Assembly (NCBI GenBank): GCA_027061425.1
Contig: JALSUN010000204.1
Location: 1-6,331 of the forward strand
Origin: Helicobacteraceae bacterium
GTDB lineage: Bacteria > Campylobacterota > Campylobacteria > Campylobacterales > Sulfurimonadaceae
Reading direction: 5' to 3'
Length of the DNA stretch: 6,331 nucleotides
Part shown: one piece after another, positions 1 through 6,331 of the stretch
How positions within the stretch are numbered: the stretch's first letter is position 1
How the letters are laid out: every line of letters starts with the position of its first letter
The notes under the pieces: model-generated
Seen by the model: only the letters and a program-made list of their open reading frames with translations
The model's database searches: none
Told to the model about the DNA's origin: nothing
Made by a program: the position numbers and the translations under genes

Positions 1-350
1 GCATTGTTGACGATGCCCTTTTGAGACCAGAACACTTTAACATCACCACGCGCGATGCAGGCATCAGCGATAGGATCAAGCGCCGCAGGTTTACGAAAGA
101 TGTTCACCATGTCTACCGTCTCAGGAATATCTGCCAAAGAGGTATAGACCTTTTCGCCTAAAATATCTTCATCCGTTTTCGGATAAACAGGAATGATCTT
201 ATAGCCCTTGGACTGCAAATACTTCGCTACCTTATGACTGTCTTTACTCTCATCAGGAGAGAGCCCAAGAACAGCTATCGTCTTAACACGCTCCAAAATC
301 GCTTTCATCTGATCATCATTGGCATTTTTTGCCGGAAATTCACATTCCAT
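1..350 (-). CDS. CoA-binding domain protein, YccU-like (3' end outside window)
   Basis: The frame is open from an ATG at 350 to the window edge, giving 116 complete codons. The product begins MECEFPAKNANDD. A Rossmann-type nucleotide-binding start follows at residues 24-31 (TIAVLGLS). Next come HKVAKYLQSKGYKIIPVYPK (39-58), VDMVNIFRKP (79-88) and VFWSQKGIVNN (106-116). The order and spacing match the YccU / CoA_binding_2 family, whose members are about 135-145 residues. Roughly the last 25-30 residues, including the usual C-terminal Cys/Glu segment, are therefore cut off by the window. Family members are small cytoplasmic proteins that bind CoA or acyl-CoA; the physiological role is not well defined. 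Two ATG codons are adjacent (353 and 350). The one at 350 lies 6 bases from GAGGAG and is the better start; 353 would leave only 3 bases. The gene follows the adhesin on the same strand but seems to have its own promoter. The family call is firm, the cellular role is not. Confidence 0.88.
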   Translation of the reverse strand, partial: MECEFPAKNANDDQMKAILERVKTIAVLGLSPDESKDSHKVAKYLQSKGYKIIPVYPKTDEDILGEKVYTSLADIPETVDMVNIFRKPAALDPIADACIARGDVKVFWSQKGIVNN

Positions 351-356
351 CATCTG

Positions 357-362
357 CTCCTC
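357..362 (-). promoter_or_regulatory. Shine-Dalgarno site of the CoA-binding gene
   Basis: The minus strand reads GAGGAG here, a strong match to the anti-Shine-Dalgarno sequence. Spacing is 6 bases to the ATG at 350 and 3 bases to the ATG at 353, so it favours the inner of two adjacent ATG codons. Confidence 0.75.
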
Positions 363-379
363 AAGTTTTTATTAACATG

Positions 380-385
380 ATTATA
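380..385 (-). promoter_or_regulatory. Probable -10 box (TATAAT) for the CoA-binding gene
   Basis: The minus strand carries a perfect TATAAT hexamer in the short gap between the two genes. Transcription would start near 372-374, giving a 5' leader of about 20-24 bases that contains the Shine-Dalgarno site. No convincing TTGACA-like -35 box lies 16-18 bases upstream; the region instead has a T-rich run (TTTTACTTT). A -10 box without a conserved -35 is typical of Campylobacterota housekeeping promoters, though a single hexamer could also occur by chance. It suggests the gene is transcribed independently of the adhesin. Confidence 0.55.
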
Positions 386-412
386 TCGGAGCAAAGTAAA
401 AGTTCTAGACAG

Positions 413-431
413 GGTGATGCTTTAGATCACC
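413..431 (-). terminator. Hairpin overlapping the adhesin stop codon; weak terminator candidate
   Basis: On the minus strand GGTGAT and ATCACC form a perfect 6-bp stem around a 7-base loop (CTAAAGC), and the TAA stop codon falls inside the loop. A T-rich stretch follows only after about 11 bases (401-393), so this is not a canonical intrinsic terminator. It could stabilise the 3' end of the adhesin mRNA or give partial termination. The stem is short and may be chance. Confidence 0.3.
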
Positions 432-3400
432 GTTACAGCAACATCATCATCGACTTTCACCGTTACTGTTGGATCAATTGCTGTACCACTTCCATTATGA
501 ATATATGTTGTGTAGCCTCCTGAAGAGCTATTACTATCCCAATCTGTACCTGTAAGTTTCACTTTATCATTAGCATTATCACCTTCTATAACCAAGGTTT
601 GTGATGTACTGGCTTCCGTAATAGCAACCACATCTGCTAAAGAGAGTGTTCCCAGATCATGATCCCCTTTGACACTTAAGTCAATAATTTCTATATTTTT
701 CATCTTGGAGTAGTCTATCGTAGCCCCATCGAAGATGATAAGACGGTCATTGTCACCACTACCAAGCCCATCGATGACATTAGTACCGTTATAACCCAGT
801 ATATCATCTACGGTTGTCCCATCGAGTGCACTGTCATCTATGATACCTGCACCGTTTATAGTGAGAGTAGCACCATTAACATCTTCATATACATTTGTTG
901 CACCTTGCTGTGCCCAGACATCATCACCATCATTGGCAAGGGTGATACTGTCTCCTGCATCGGTATTGATAACCAGTGCATCTCTTGAATCTGTCATCGC
1001 TTCAACATCAGTTGTACTGATGGTAAAACTGTGGTCTCCATGTTGGGTCAGATCAAAAGTCTCTACTTTATGTAATGCTCCCATGTTGATGGTGTTGTTG
1101 CCATCATAGTCTGTACCAAAGACGACGGTATCATCTCCGCCAAACCCATTGACGCCTCTGTAATCATAAAAGAGTGTATCGTCTCCGTGAGTTCCATGCT
1201 GTCGCGTAATATCTATGTCGAATGAACCGGTTGCACTCTGTGTTGTTCCATCGTTAGGTGTAGAGTCATGTACAATGATAGTAGCATCTATCGTTTTATG
1301 TCTGTCATTTTGTACCACTTCCAGATTATCGATGTTACTATAATCGATCCCTGCACTCTGATCGATGATATAGGTATGGTTTGCTCTGTCATAAGTTACT
1401 TGTGCCGCAGTCAGCTCCACACCGGAGAGATAGAACACTGCTCCCTCTCCCAGGTGTTTCAACTTGAGCTCATAATGTTCTGAACCGTCAACATCCAGTG
1501 AGGCCGTATTGAAGTTGAGTATGATCTTATCACCTTCAATACCACCCGTCGCTGATGGGTTCATCGTAATAGGATCAGCGACTGCCAATACAGAGACATT
1601 AATAGGTACACTTGAACTGATCTGCTCACCTCCATCTACAACACCTGTGACAAGACTGAAGATCTCCGTCACACTGCCCACCTGTCCTGGTGCTTTAACC
1701 CAGATCTCAGGTACAGCTCCGGCATTTAGTGGAATATTCCAGCTGTTTTTACTATTGCCATTACTGTCTCCAAGGTTTTGTGCCAAAGTATGTCCAGCAC
1801 CATAGTAGACCAGCCAGCCAACAGGAACATCATCAATGATCACTGTTTTCAGCTCTTCTGGTGTTGTATTATTAGTGTCATTATCGATAAGATTACTGCT
1901 GATCGCCGCACCATTAGCGTCAAGTACCTGTATAAAGGCATCTTCAAGTCCATTGGCCTGTGCATTTCCGCCAGTTTCTACACCATCAGCTACCGGTTCA
2001 ATATCTACTTCGAGCGTACCTGTATGCTCATTGACATTTAGAGCATGATCTTCCAGTGCAAACAGTGTGTAGGTAAAGTTCGCGGTTCCAGACTCATTGG
2101 AGTCAGCAATAAAGGTCAGATCAACAGAATTTGTGCCTGACACGATGATAGGAACATCTTTTGTATCACCCGGATTAAAATGGACACCGCCAAGTGTCAC
2201 ACCGAACTGCCCATGACCAACATTTGAAGAGCCCGTATAGGTCACGGAGACCGTTGTTGCCGATGTTGTACCAGTAGCATCCTGTACCAGATGTGTAAAG
2301 ATATCATCGGTTCCATCACCATCAGGATCGAAGTCATTATCGACGGTGTCAAGTGTAAAAGTGATCGTCTGCTCTACATCTTCAACAGCATCGACATGAT
2401 CCGGAGTAAGTTCGACATCATCGGTCACCGGTTCAATATTACCGTTAAAGTCTGTAGCGACCACATCTCTGACACCACTTTCTGTATAGGTGGTCAATGT
2501 TGTTCTAAAAGAGATATCCGTGGCCAGACCGGTATTGTTATGGTTGACATCTTCTTGAGGTGTGATCTCAAGTTCATTCAGTGCAGCCTCTACAGCAGCC
2601 TGATCACCGCTGCCGCGATAGGTCAGAATCTCATTGCCATTTACAGTCTCATAATGCCATCCTTCTACGATACCTGCGCTGCTGGACTGGCCAAAGGCGT
2701 TAACATTGACTACATTGTCAATATCCAGACCTTCTACTGTAATAGAGAAGAGACTAGAATTGATATTTTCTACGACTTCAGCATTAAGTGAACCCTGAGT
2801 ATCGTTGAGATCAACATGAATGATATCTCCGAGTTTCGTCGTTGTATCTTCTTTAAACCCACCCTGATAAGTATCTGGATTGGTATCAAAATTAGGGTCA
2901 ACCGTATAGCCGTCACGTTCATCAATCGTTCCATCATTATTGACATCGGTAACACCGATAATATCCATCGGTGCATCGGTCACCGTACCGCTGAAGCCCG
3001 CATCACGATCAAAAGTAAGTACGATCGTATCGTTTTGTGCTGTCGCCTGAGGTGATCCACCGGTATCAAATTCCTGATTAAACATGGTGATCGTAATATC
3101 TGTAGGATTGGTCGCCGTAGCATATTGATAATTCCCACTGACTTCAAACTGTAGATCATAGGTCTGCGTCGTACCGTCCATATCTATAGGTGTCGCTATA
3201 TCTACCAACCAGATACCAGTATCGGGCTGACCAGTAACATTACCAATATACTGCCCATCCACAATACCAATACCATCTGGAACACCAGAGACCTTAATAC
3301 TTCGGATCTGCTCAGAGCTGTCAGCATCCAGACCATTTTCACCATTGACCCCTGCACCATTTTCGTTTTGTGTATCCACACCGTTTATGGTTATAGCAAC

Positions 3401-6331
3401 ATTAATGGTGGTCGGTCCACTAATACTTACATGGTGTCCTACAACCGAGATATCTGCTGTAGCGTCTCCATCTATATCGGTAATATCTGCATCACTGGCA
3501 GTAATTACAATAGCATCTGTGACCGGAGACAGATCGAAGGTATAGTTTGCTGTATTTTGAAAACCGCTTTGTGTGTCTGTCAAGGTGACAGCATTGCCAC
3601 TTTGTACTGCAGCAGTACTGTCTGAAACATCAAACTTGAAACCAAACTCTGTCTGATGTGCTGTTACAGGAGCAGCTTCTACTCCTCCAATATCTGCATC
3701 ATAAAGAACATATAGATCTTCCCATATAGCAGGGTCTGTGATCTTGTAAAAGTCTACACCACTTTCTGTCACAATAGTAACATCCGAACCAATTGCTGCA
3801 GCGTCCTGGAGTGACATATTTGTAGAGTTACCAAGATAGATGGTAAAGTCTGCACCATCTACGCCATTGTAATTTTGTCCATTAACACTATAGGCATCTT
3901 TCGCAATTCCCATAGAACTGACATACTCATCACTGTCTGGGAACACAGTAGGCGTATGGAAGGTCATCTTGGTCAGAGTGTCTTCACTGACATCTGTATC
4001 TGCCTGAACTACATTGGCAACACCATCTACTTCCGGTGTCACCAGTAAAGAGATATCCTGGACAGTAGAGGTCTTTGTATCTCCATCATTTTCCGTAGTT
4101 ACATAATCTATAGTGAAATTCACTTCACCACTAAAGTTTTCTACCGTGGTCAGTATGACACTGCCTGCATCGAGGTCTGCAGCAGAAGTAACCCATGTTC
4201 TTGATGCTCCAGAACCACCGACCAAAGTCGCGCCCTGCAGATCGAAGTTGCTCTCAAGACCTGTAATAATAATAGAAGTCGTTTCCGATGCGGCAGAGGT
4301 ATCACCTGACGTCTGATCCTGGTTGGCGTTATTACTGTATTGGTTGTCATAAGAGTCGATCTTATCAGGTGTCTTATAGATATCTTTTAGATTAAATTCA
4401 GCACCCGCCTGAGTATTGCTCATATCTTCTTCCACCACAGCACTGTATTTACCAGGGTCCCCATTAAGTGTGACTGTAAGATCTCCTTTATCGGGATCGA
4501 TTGGAGCAACTGCAGTGTCTATGTCTTCTTTGACGATCTCATTGTTAACAACGTCATCCGCAACCCCTTTAATGATCACATCAAGAGCATATGTTGGCGA
4601 AACGGCAGAAGTCACGGTGAGCGAACCGTTGGAGTCCACACCATAGCCACTAAGTTCAAGCGATATGTTCTCATTGCTGTTATGCTGCGCTATGATCAGC
4701 GGTTCATCTCTCGCTGTAATACCGGTATCGGTAAAGTTGTCTACCAGGAGCTTCCATGTATGGTTTGCAGCATCAATCTTTATGGCAGGCACGGTTCCGC
4801 CAGTATTGTTCGGTGCATTTAGTACATCAGCGATCGCTGTTGTATTTCCTGTTGCAGGATCATAGATTCCATTTTGAGTAATGATCTCTTTTGTGCCGTC
4901 TTTATTGATATCATAATAGATCGCTGCATCTTCAGGGATCTTGTCAAAATAGACATTGATATGCTCAGAACCGTCAATATCCAAAGACTTGACTTTAACA
5001 TCCAGAACAATACCATTGGCTACACCTGCAGCACTAAGCGTACCGTCTGTTTCGCGTCCGGCATCTTCATTTCCGCTGCCTTGCGCAATAGCAACGATCA
5101 GCTCATCAGTCGTTGGATCAACATGAATCGTCAACGTACTCTGAATACTATCAAGCGCTTCAACTGTGATACTGCTGTCATCTTCATCATGATCGAGTGT
5201 ACTGATCGTCATATCGACTTTAATATCACCCGCACGGTTTTCAGGTGCCTTGATCTGTACCGTGTCCAGATACTCCATAGGTATTTCTACTGCAACATTC
5301 AGTGACTTGACGATCCAGGTGGTTCCGCCATCGGTACTGTATTGCAGTTCAGCGCCTGAAAGAGCAGTGTCTGAGCTGTCTCTAAGATTTTTAAAAGTAA
5401 TCATCGTATCCTCAGACCCATGACCTCCTACACTGACATCATCTTCATTGCTTGCAAATATTACACCTGCACCGTCTGCTGTATTAAGATTAAACCAGCC
5501 ATCTTCATCAGCACGGGTTGTATAGGTATGATTAGGGTTAAGAGTAACATCTGCATTGCCGTCACCGTCGGAATCCACAGTGGTTTCAGCTACCGGAGAG
5601 ATAGCTACTGCCAGAGTCTGATCAAAGGTACTTGAGTTAACATGGCTTCCATCGTCATCAGAAACAACCAGTCCTATAGTCAAACTGGCATCCAGAGAAC
5701 TGTGTGCAGGCGGTGTCAGCGTATAAGCTTCCAGATGTGCCTGTGTATCTGTAATATGATAGTCTCCACTGCCATCTGGTGCGACAACAGCTCCGTTGTG
5801 GTCTCTCATAGTCCACTCAGAAAGGTCTGCATTTTTGGATCCAAGGATCTCAATACCACTCAGACTTTCACTGCCGTCTGTATCTGTAAAGAGAAGGTTG
5901 TTGACAAATACAACAGCCGTATCTTCAGAAGTGGACACATTGGTATCCATACTGACAGGATCAGGCACGGACTCCACATGAAGGTTCAGCGTGACCTGTG
6001 CAGTTTCATCAACGATTAAAGGTGCACTGTCTGTCTCTCCTGCAGGCTCTGAATCCGTTGCGATAAGCGTCACCGTAATATTGTTAATATCACCACTGAA
6101 ATTTGCCGGCGGCTCAATACTCATAGTAGGTGTCTGTGTAGTAAACGCTACAATGATCGGGGTAACACCATCAGAGACAACGGTCGTTCCATCGATCGTG
6201 ACCGATACACCACTTGGTACTCCTTCGAGTTTGTACTGATAGCTCTCAGAACCATCAAGATCACCAAACTGCTCACCCAAGATAGCGCTAAAGTCATAAG
6301 TTGTATCTTCATCAAACTGCACATTGACTGT
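422..6331 (-). CDS. Giant RTX-type repeat adhesin, C-terminal 1,969 residues (5' end outside window)
   Basis: This is one unbroken frame that stays open through the window edge. The GTG at 6322 lies inside the reading frame (preceded in frame by T-V-N) and is not the true start. Numbering below takes the GTG codon as residue 1. Residues 1-1707 form about eleven diverged repeats. Boundary motifs are ESVPDPV (117), ISPVAE (241), IKGVAD (584), VTPEVDG (761), LSPVTD (931), IEPVTD (1296), IEPVAD (1441) and LAVADP (1579). Most are followed by an EDT-like motif, and D-x-D-G-S-E recurs at 22, 147, 448 and 1610. This matches cadherin-like / bacterial Ig-like repeats of type I secreted RTX adhesins. 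Residues 1711-1966 are a duplicated C-terminal module with GGDD-type RTX remnants. The protein is very rich in Asp, Thr and Asn and has no cysteine in the visible part. Expected role: calcium-dependent surface adhesion or biofilm formation after type I secretion. The ligand cannot be read from the sequence, and the secretion route is inferred. Confidence 0.9.
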   Translation of the reverse strand, partial: TVNVQFDEDTTYDFSAILGEQFGDLDGSESYQYKLEGVPSGVSVTIDGTTVVSDGVTPIIVAFTTQTPTMSIEPPANFSGDINNITVTLIATDSEPAGETDSAPLIVDETAQVTLNLHVESVPDPVSMDTNVSTSEDTAVVFVNNLLFTDTDGSESLSGIEILGSKNADLSEWTMRDHNGAVVAPDGSGDYHITDTQAHLEAYTLTPPAHSSLDASLTIGLVVSDDDGSHVNSSTFDQTLAVAISPVAETTVDSDGDGNADVTLNPNHTYTTRADEDGWFNLNTADGAGVIFASNEDDVSVGGHGSEDTMITFKNLRDSSDTALSGAELQYSTDGGTTWIVKSLNVAVEIPMEYLDTVQIKAPENRAGDIKVDMTISTLDHDEDDSSITVEALDSIQSTLTIHVDPTTDELIVAIAQGSGNEDAGRETDGTLSAAGVANGIVLDVKVKSLDIDGSEHINVYFDKIPEDAAIYYDINKDGTKEIITQNGIYDPATGNTTAIADVLNAPNNTGGTVPAIKIDAANHTWKLLVDNFTDTGITARDEPLIIAQHNSNENISLELSGYGVDSNGSLTVTSAVSPTYALDVIIKGVADDVVNNEIVKEDIDTAVAPIDPDKGDLTVTLNGDPGKYSAVVEEDMSNTQAGAEFNLKDIYKTPDKIDSYDNQYSNNANQDQTSGDTSAASETTSIIITGLESNFDLQGATLVGGSGASRTWVTSAADLDAGSVILTTVENFSGEVNFTIDYVTTENDGDTKTSTVQDISLLVTPEVDGVANVVQADTDVSEDTLTKMTFHTPTVFPDSDEYVSSMGIAKDAYSVNGQNYNGVDGADFTIYLGNSTNMSLQDAAAIGSDVTIVTESGVDFYKITDPAIWEDLYVLYDADIGGVEAAPVTAHQTEFGFKFDVSDSTAAVQSGNAVTLTDTQSGFQNTANYTFDLSPVTDAIVITASDADITDIDGDATADISVVGHHVSISGPTTINVAITINGVDTQNENGAGVNGENGLDADSSEQIRSIKVSGVPDGIGIVDGQYIGNVTGQPDTGIWLVDIATPIDMDGTTQTYDLQFEVSGNYQYATATNPTDITITMFNQEFDTGGSPQATAQNDTIVLTFDRDAGFSGTVTDAPMDIIGVTDVNNDGTIDERDGYTVDPNFDTNPDTYQGGFKEDTTTKLGDIIHVDLNDTQGSLNAEVVENINSSLFSITVEGLDIDNVVNVNAFGQSSSAGIVEGWHYETVNGNEILTYRGSGDQAAVEAALNELEITPQEDVNHNNTGLATDISFRTTLTTYTESGVRDVVATDFNGNIEPVTDDVELTPDHVDAVEDVEQTITFTLDTVDNDFDPDGDGTDDIFTHLVQDATGTTSATTVSVTYTGSSNVGHGQFGVTLGGVHFNPGDTKDVPIIVSGTNSVDLTFIADSNESGTANFTYTLFALEDHALNVNEHTGTLEVDIEPVADGVETGGNAQANGLEDAFIQVLDANGAAISSNLIDNDTNNTTPEELKTVIIDDVPVGWLVYYGAGHTLAQNLGDSNGNSKNSWNIPLNAGAVPEIWVKAPGQVGSVTEIFSLVTGVVDGGEQISSSVPINVSVLAVADPITMNPSATGGIEGDKIILNFNTASLDVDGSEHYELKLKHLGEGAVFYLSGVELTAAQVTYDRANHTYIIDQSAGIDYSNIDNLEVVQNDRHKTIDATIIVHDSTPNDGTTQSATGSFDIDITRQHGTHGDDTLFYDYRGVNGFGGDDTVVFGTDYDGNNTINMGALHKVETFDLTQHGDHSFTISTTDVEAMTDSRDALVINTDAGDSITLANDGDDVWAQQGATNVYEDVNGATLTINGAGIIDDSALDGTTVDDILGYNGTNVIDGLGSGDNDRLIIFDGATIDYSKMKNIEIIDLSVKGDHDLGTLSLADVVAITEASTSQTLVIEGDNANDKVKLTGTDWDSNSSSGGYTTYIHNGSGTAIDPTVTVKVDDDVAVTVI
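425..817 (-). repeat. C-terminal module, copy 2, with the protein's terminus (residues about 1836-1966)
   Basis: The copy aligns with the preceding module. TVDDILGYNG and DGLGSGDNDRLIIF match the GGDD part. Then come ATIDYSKMKNIEIIDL, GDHDLGTLSLADVVA, QTLVIEGDNANDKVKL, the conserved Trp in TDWDS, and a closing strand PTVTVKVDDDVAVTVI. The protein ends only a few residues after the last strand, so any C-terminal type I secretion signal must lie within this module rather than in a separate tail. The duplication is visible by eye, while the secretion role is inferred. Confidence 0.7.
821..1192 (-). repeat. C-terminal module, copy 1 (residues about 1711-1834)
   Basis: The copy opens with degenerate RTX residues (THGDDTLFYDYRG, then GFGGDDTVVFG). 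It continues through NTINMGALHKVETFDL, GDHSFTISTTDVEA, DALVINTDAGDSITL and VWAQQG, and closes with GATLTIN. The same order appears in the copy that follows, so this is a protein-level tandem duplication of about 125 residues. Such GGDD-plus-beta modules sit at the C-terminal end of type I secreted adhesins, close to the secretion signal. Confidence 0.7.
2912..2947 (-). other. Complete EF-hand/dockerin-like calcium loop in the adhesin
   Basis: These codons encode DVNNDGTIDERD (residues 1126-1137). Ligand positions 1 (D), 3 (N), 5 (D), 9 (D) and 12 (D) are all filled, with Gly at 6 and Ile at 8, as in canonical EF-hand and dockerin loops. The loop stands alone between repeats G and H; no partner loop follows at dockerin spacing. 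It is more likely a calcium-stiffened interdomain linker than a true dockerin. Confidence 0.6.
5549..5575 (-). other. Calcium-binding D-x-D-x-D-G loop in the adhesin
   Basis: These codons encode DSDGDGNAD (residues 250-258), with Asp at loop positions 1, 3, 5 and 9 and Gly at 6. This is the pattern of EF-hand-like / thrombospondin type 3 calcium loops. It lies just after the boundary strand ISPVAE. Calcium binding is inferred from the motif. Confidence 0.55.

Larger units (their letters stand above)
1202..6331 (-). repeat. Array of about eleven diverged cadherin/Ig-like protein repeats
   Basis: Approximate units in transcription order: A 6331-5969 (partial), B 5968-5594, C 5593-5114, D 5113-4559, E 4558-4019, F 4018-3518, G 3517-2966, H 2965-2426, I 2425-1985, J 1984-1574, K 1573-1202. 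Boundaries were placed at the hydrophobic-alternating strand ending in P-V-[AT]-[DE] or its variants. Early in most units is an EDT-type motif: DEDTTYDF, SEDTAVVF, SEDTMITF, SEDTLTKM, KEDTTTKL, VEDVEQTI, LEDAFIQV. A second recurring element near the unit end is a P-x-N-F-S-G-like strand (PPANFSGDI in A, VENFSGEV in E). Units vary from about 125 to 185 residues and are not near-identical, so they look anciently diverged rather than recently amplified. Unit edges are uncertain by perhaps ten residues. Confidence 0.7.

Noticed and set aside
329..523. 64-codon plus-strand open frame spanning the junction between the two genes
   Set aside because: It overlaps the start of the CoA-binding gene and the end of the adhesin. 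Its upstream sequence lies inside the CoA-binding gene, and the product looks random.
2291..2791. 166-codon open frame on the plus strand
   Set aside because: It lies wholly antisense to the adhesin. The predicted peptide has no recognisable motif and has the composition expected from reading the complement of Asp/Thr-rich codons.
2912..2947. A true dockerin domain (cellulosome-type) in the adhesin
   Set aside because: Only one calcium loop is present. Dockerins need two loops with characteristic helices, and the flanks here are ordinary repeat sequence.
4874..5305. 143-codon open frame on the plus strand
   Set aside because: Antisense to strongly patterned adhesin repeats. The Ile/Arg/Asn/Cys-rich peptide shows no domain features, so it is a shadow of the real gene.
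5642..6019. 125-codon open frame on the plus strand
   Set aside because: Same reason: it overlaps the adhesin completely and its product has no family resemblance or independent support.
6320..6322. GTG as the start codon of the adhesin
   Set aside because: The frame stays open upstream to the window edge (T-V-N precedes it), and the GTG lies within the boundary strand and EDT motif of a repeat, so the gene begins outside the window.
1202..6331. CRISPR array or DNA-level tandem repeats
   Set aside because: Recurrence is at the protein-motif level with variable spacing, and no short identical DNA repeat with regular spacers is seen.

Overview
The window holds two genes, both on the minus strand, and almost nothing else. 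About 93% of it (positions 422-6331) is one uninterrupted reading frame. It encodes the C-terminal 1,969 residues of a giant, acidic, cysteine-free, repeat-built surface or secreted protein of the RTX-adhesin / cadherin-like type. Its N-terminus lies beyond position 6331. Downstream, after a gap of about 70 bases, is the first ~116 codons of a small CoA-binding (YccU-type Rossmann fold) protein, which runs off the window at position 1.

Layout in the direction of transcription (high to low coordinates): an array of about eleven diverged beta-sandwich repeats (6331 to about 1202). Each is roughly 120-185 residues long and is marked by a linker like 'I-x-P-V-A-D' followed by an 'E-D-T' motif, and several carry 'D-x-D-G-S-E'. 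Then comes a tandemly duplicated C-terminal region (about 1192 to 425), in which each copy pairs degenerate GGDD-type RTX residues with a 'GDH ... D-V-x-A' beta module. A small hairpin spans the stop codon. A perfect TATAAT and a strong Shine-Dalgarno site then serve the CoA-binding gene.

Organism: a Gram-negative bacterium is likely, because proteins of this architecture are normally type I secretion substrates. Moderate GC content, a TATAAT box without an evident -35 element, and the style of the adhesin repeats would fit a marine Campylobacterota member (Sulfurovum/Sulfurimonas-like). This is inference from general impression, not from a marker gene.

Function: the adhesin is probably exported by a type I system, folds when it binds calcium outside the cell, and mediates attachment or biofilm formation. 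The CoA-binding gene appears to have its own promoter, and nothing links it functionally to the adhesin. I see no RNA gene, CRISPR array, insertion sequence or defence system. The most interesting features are the duplicated C-terminal module and the calcium-loop motifs placed in or near repeat boundaries.
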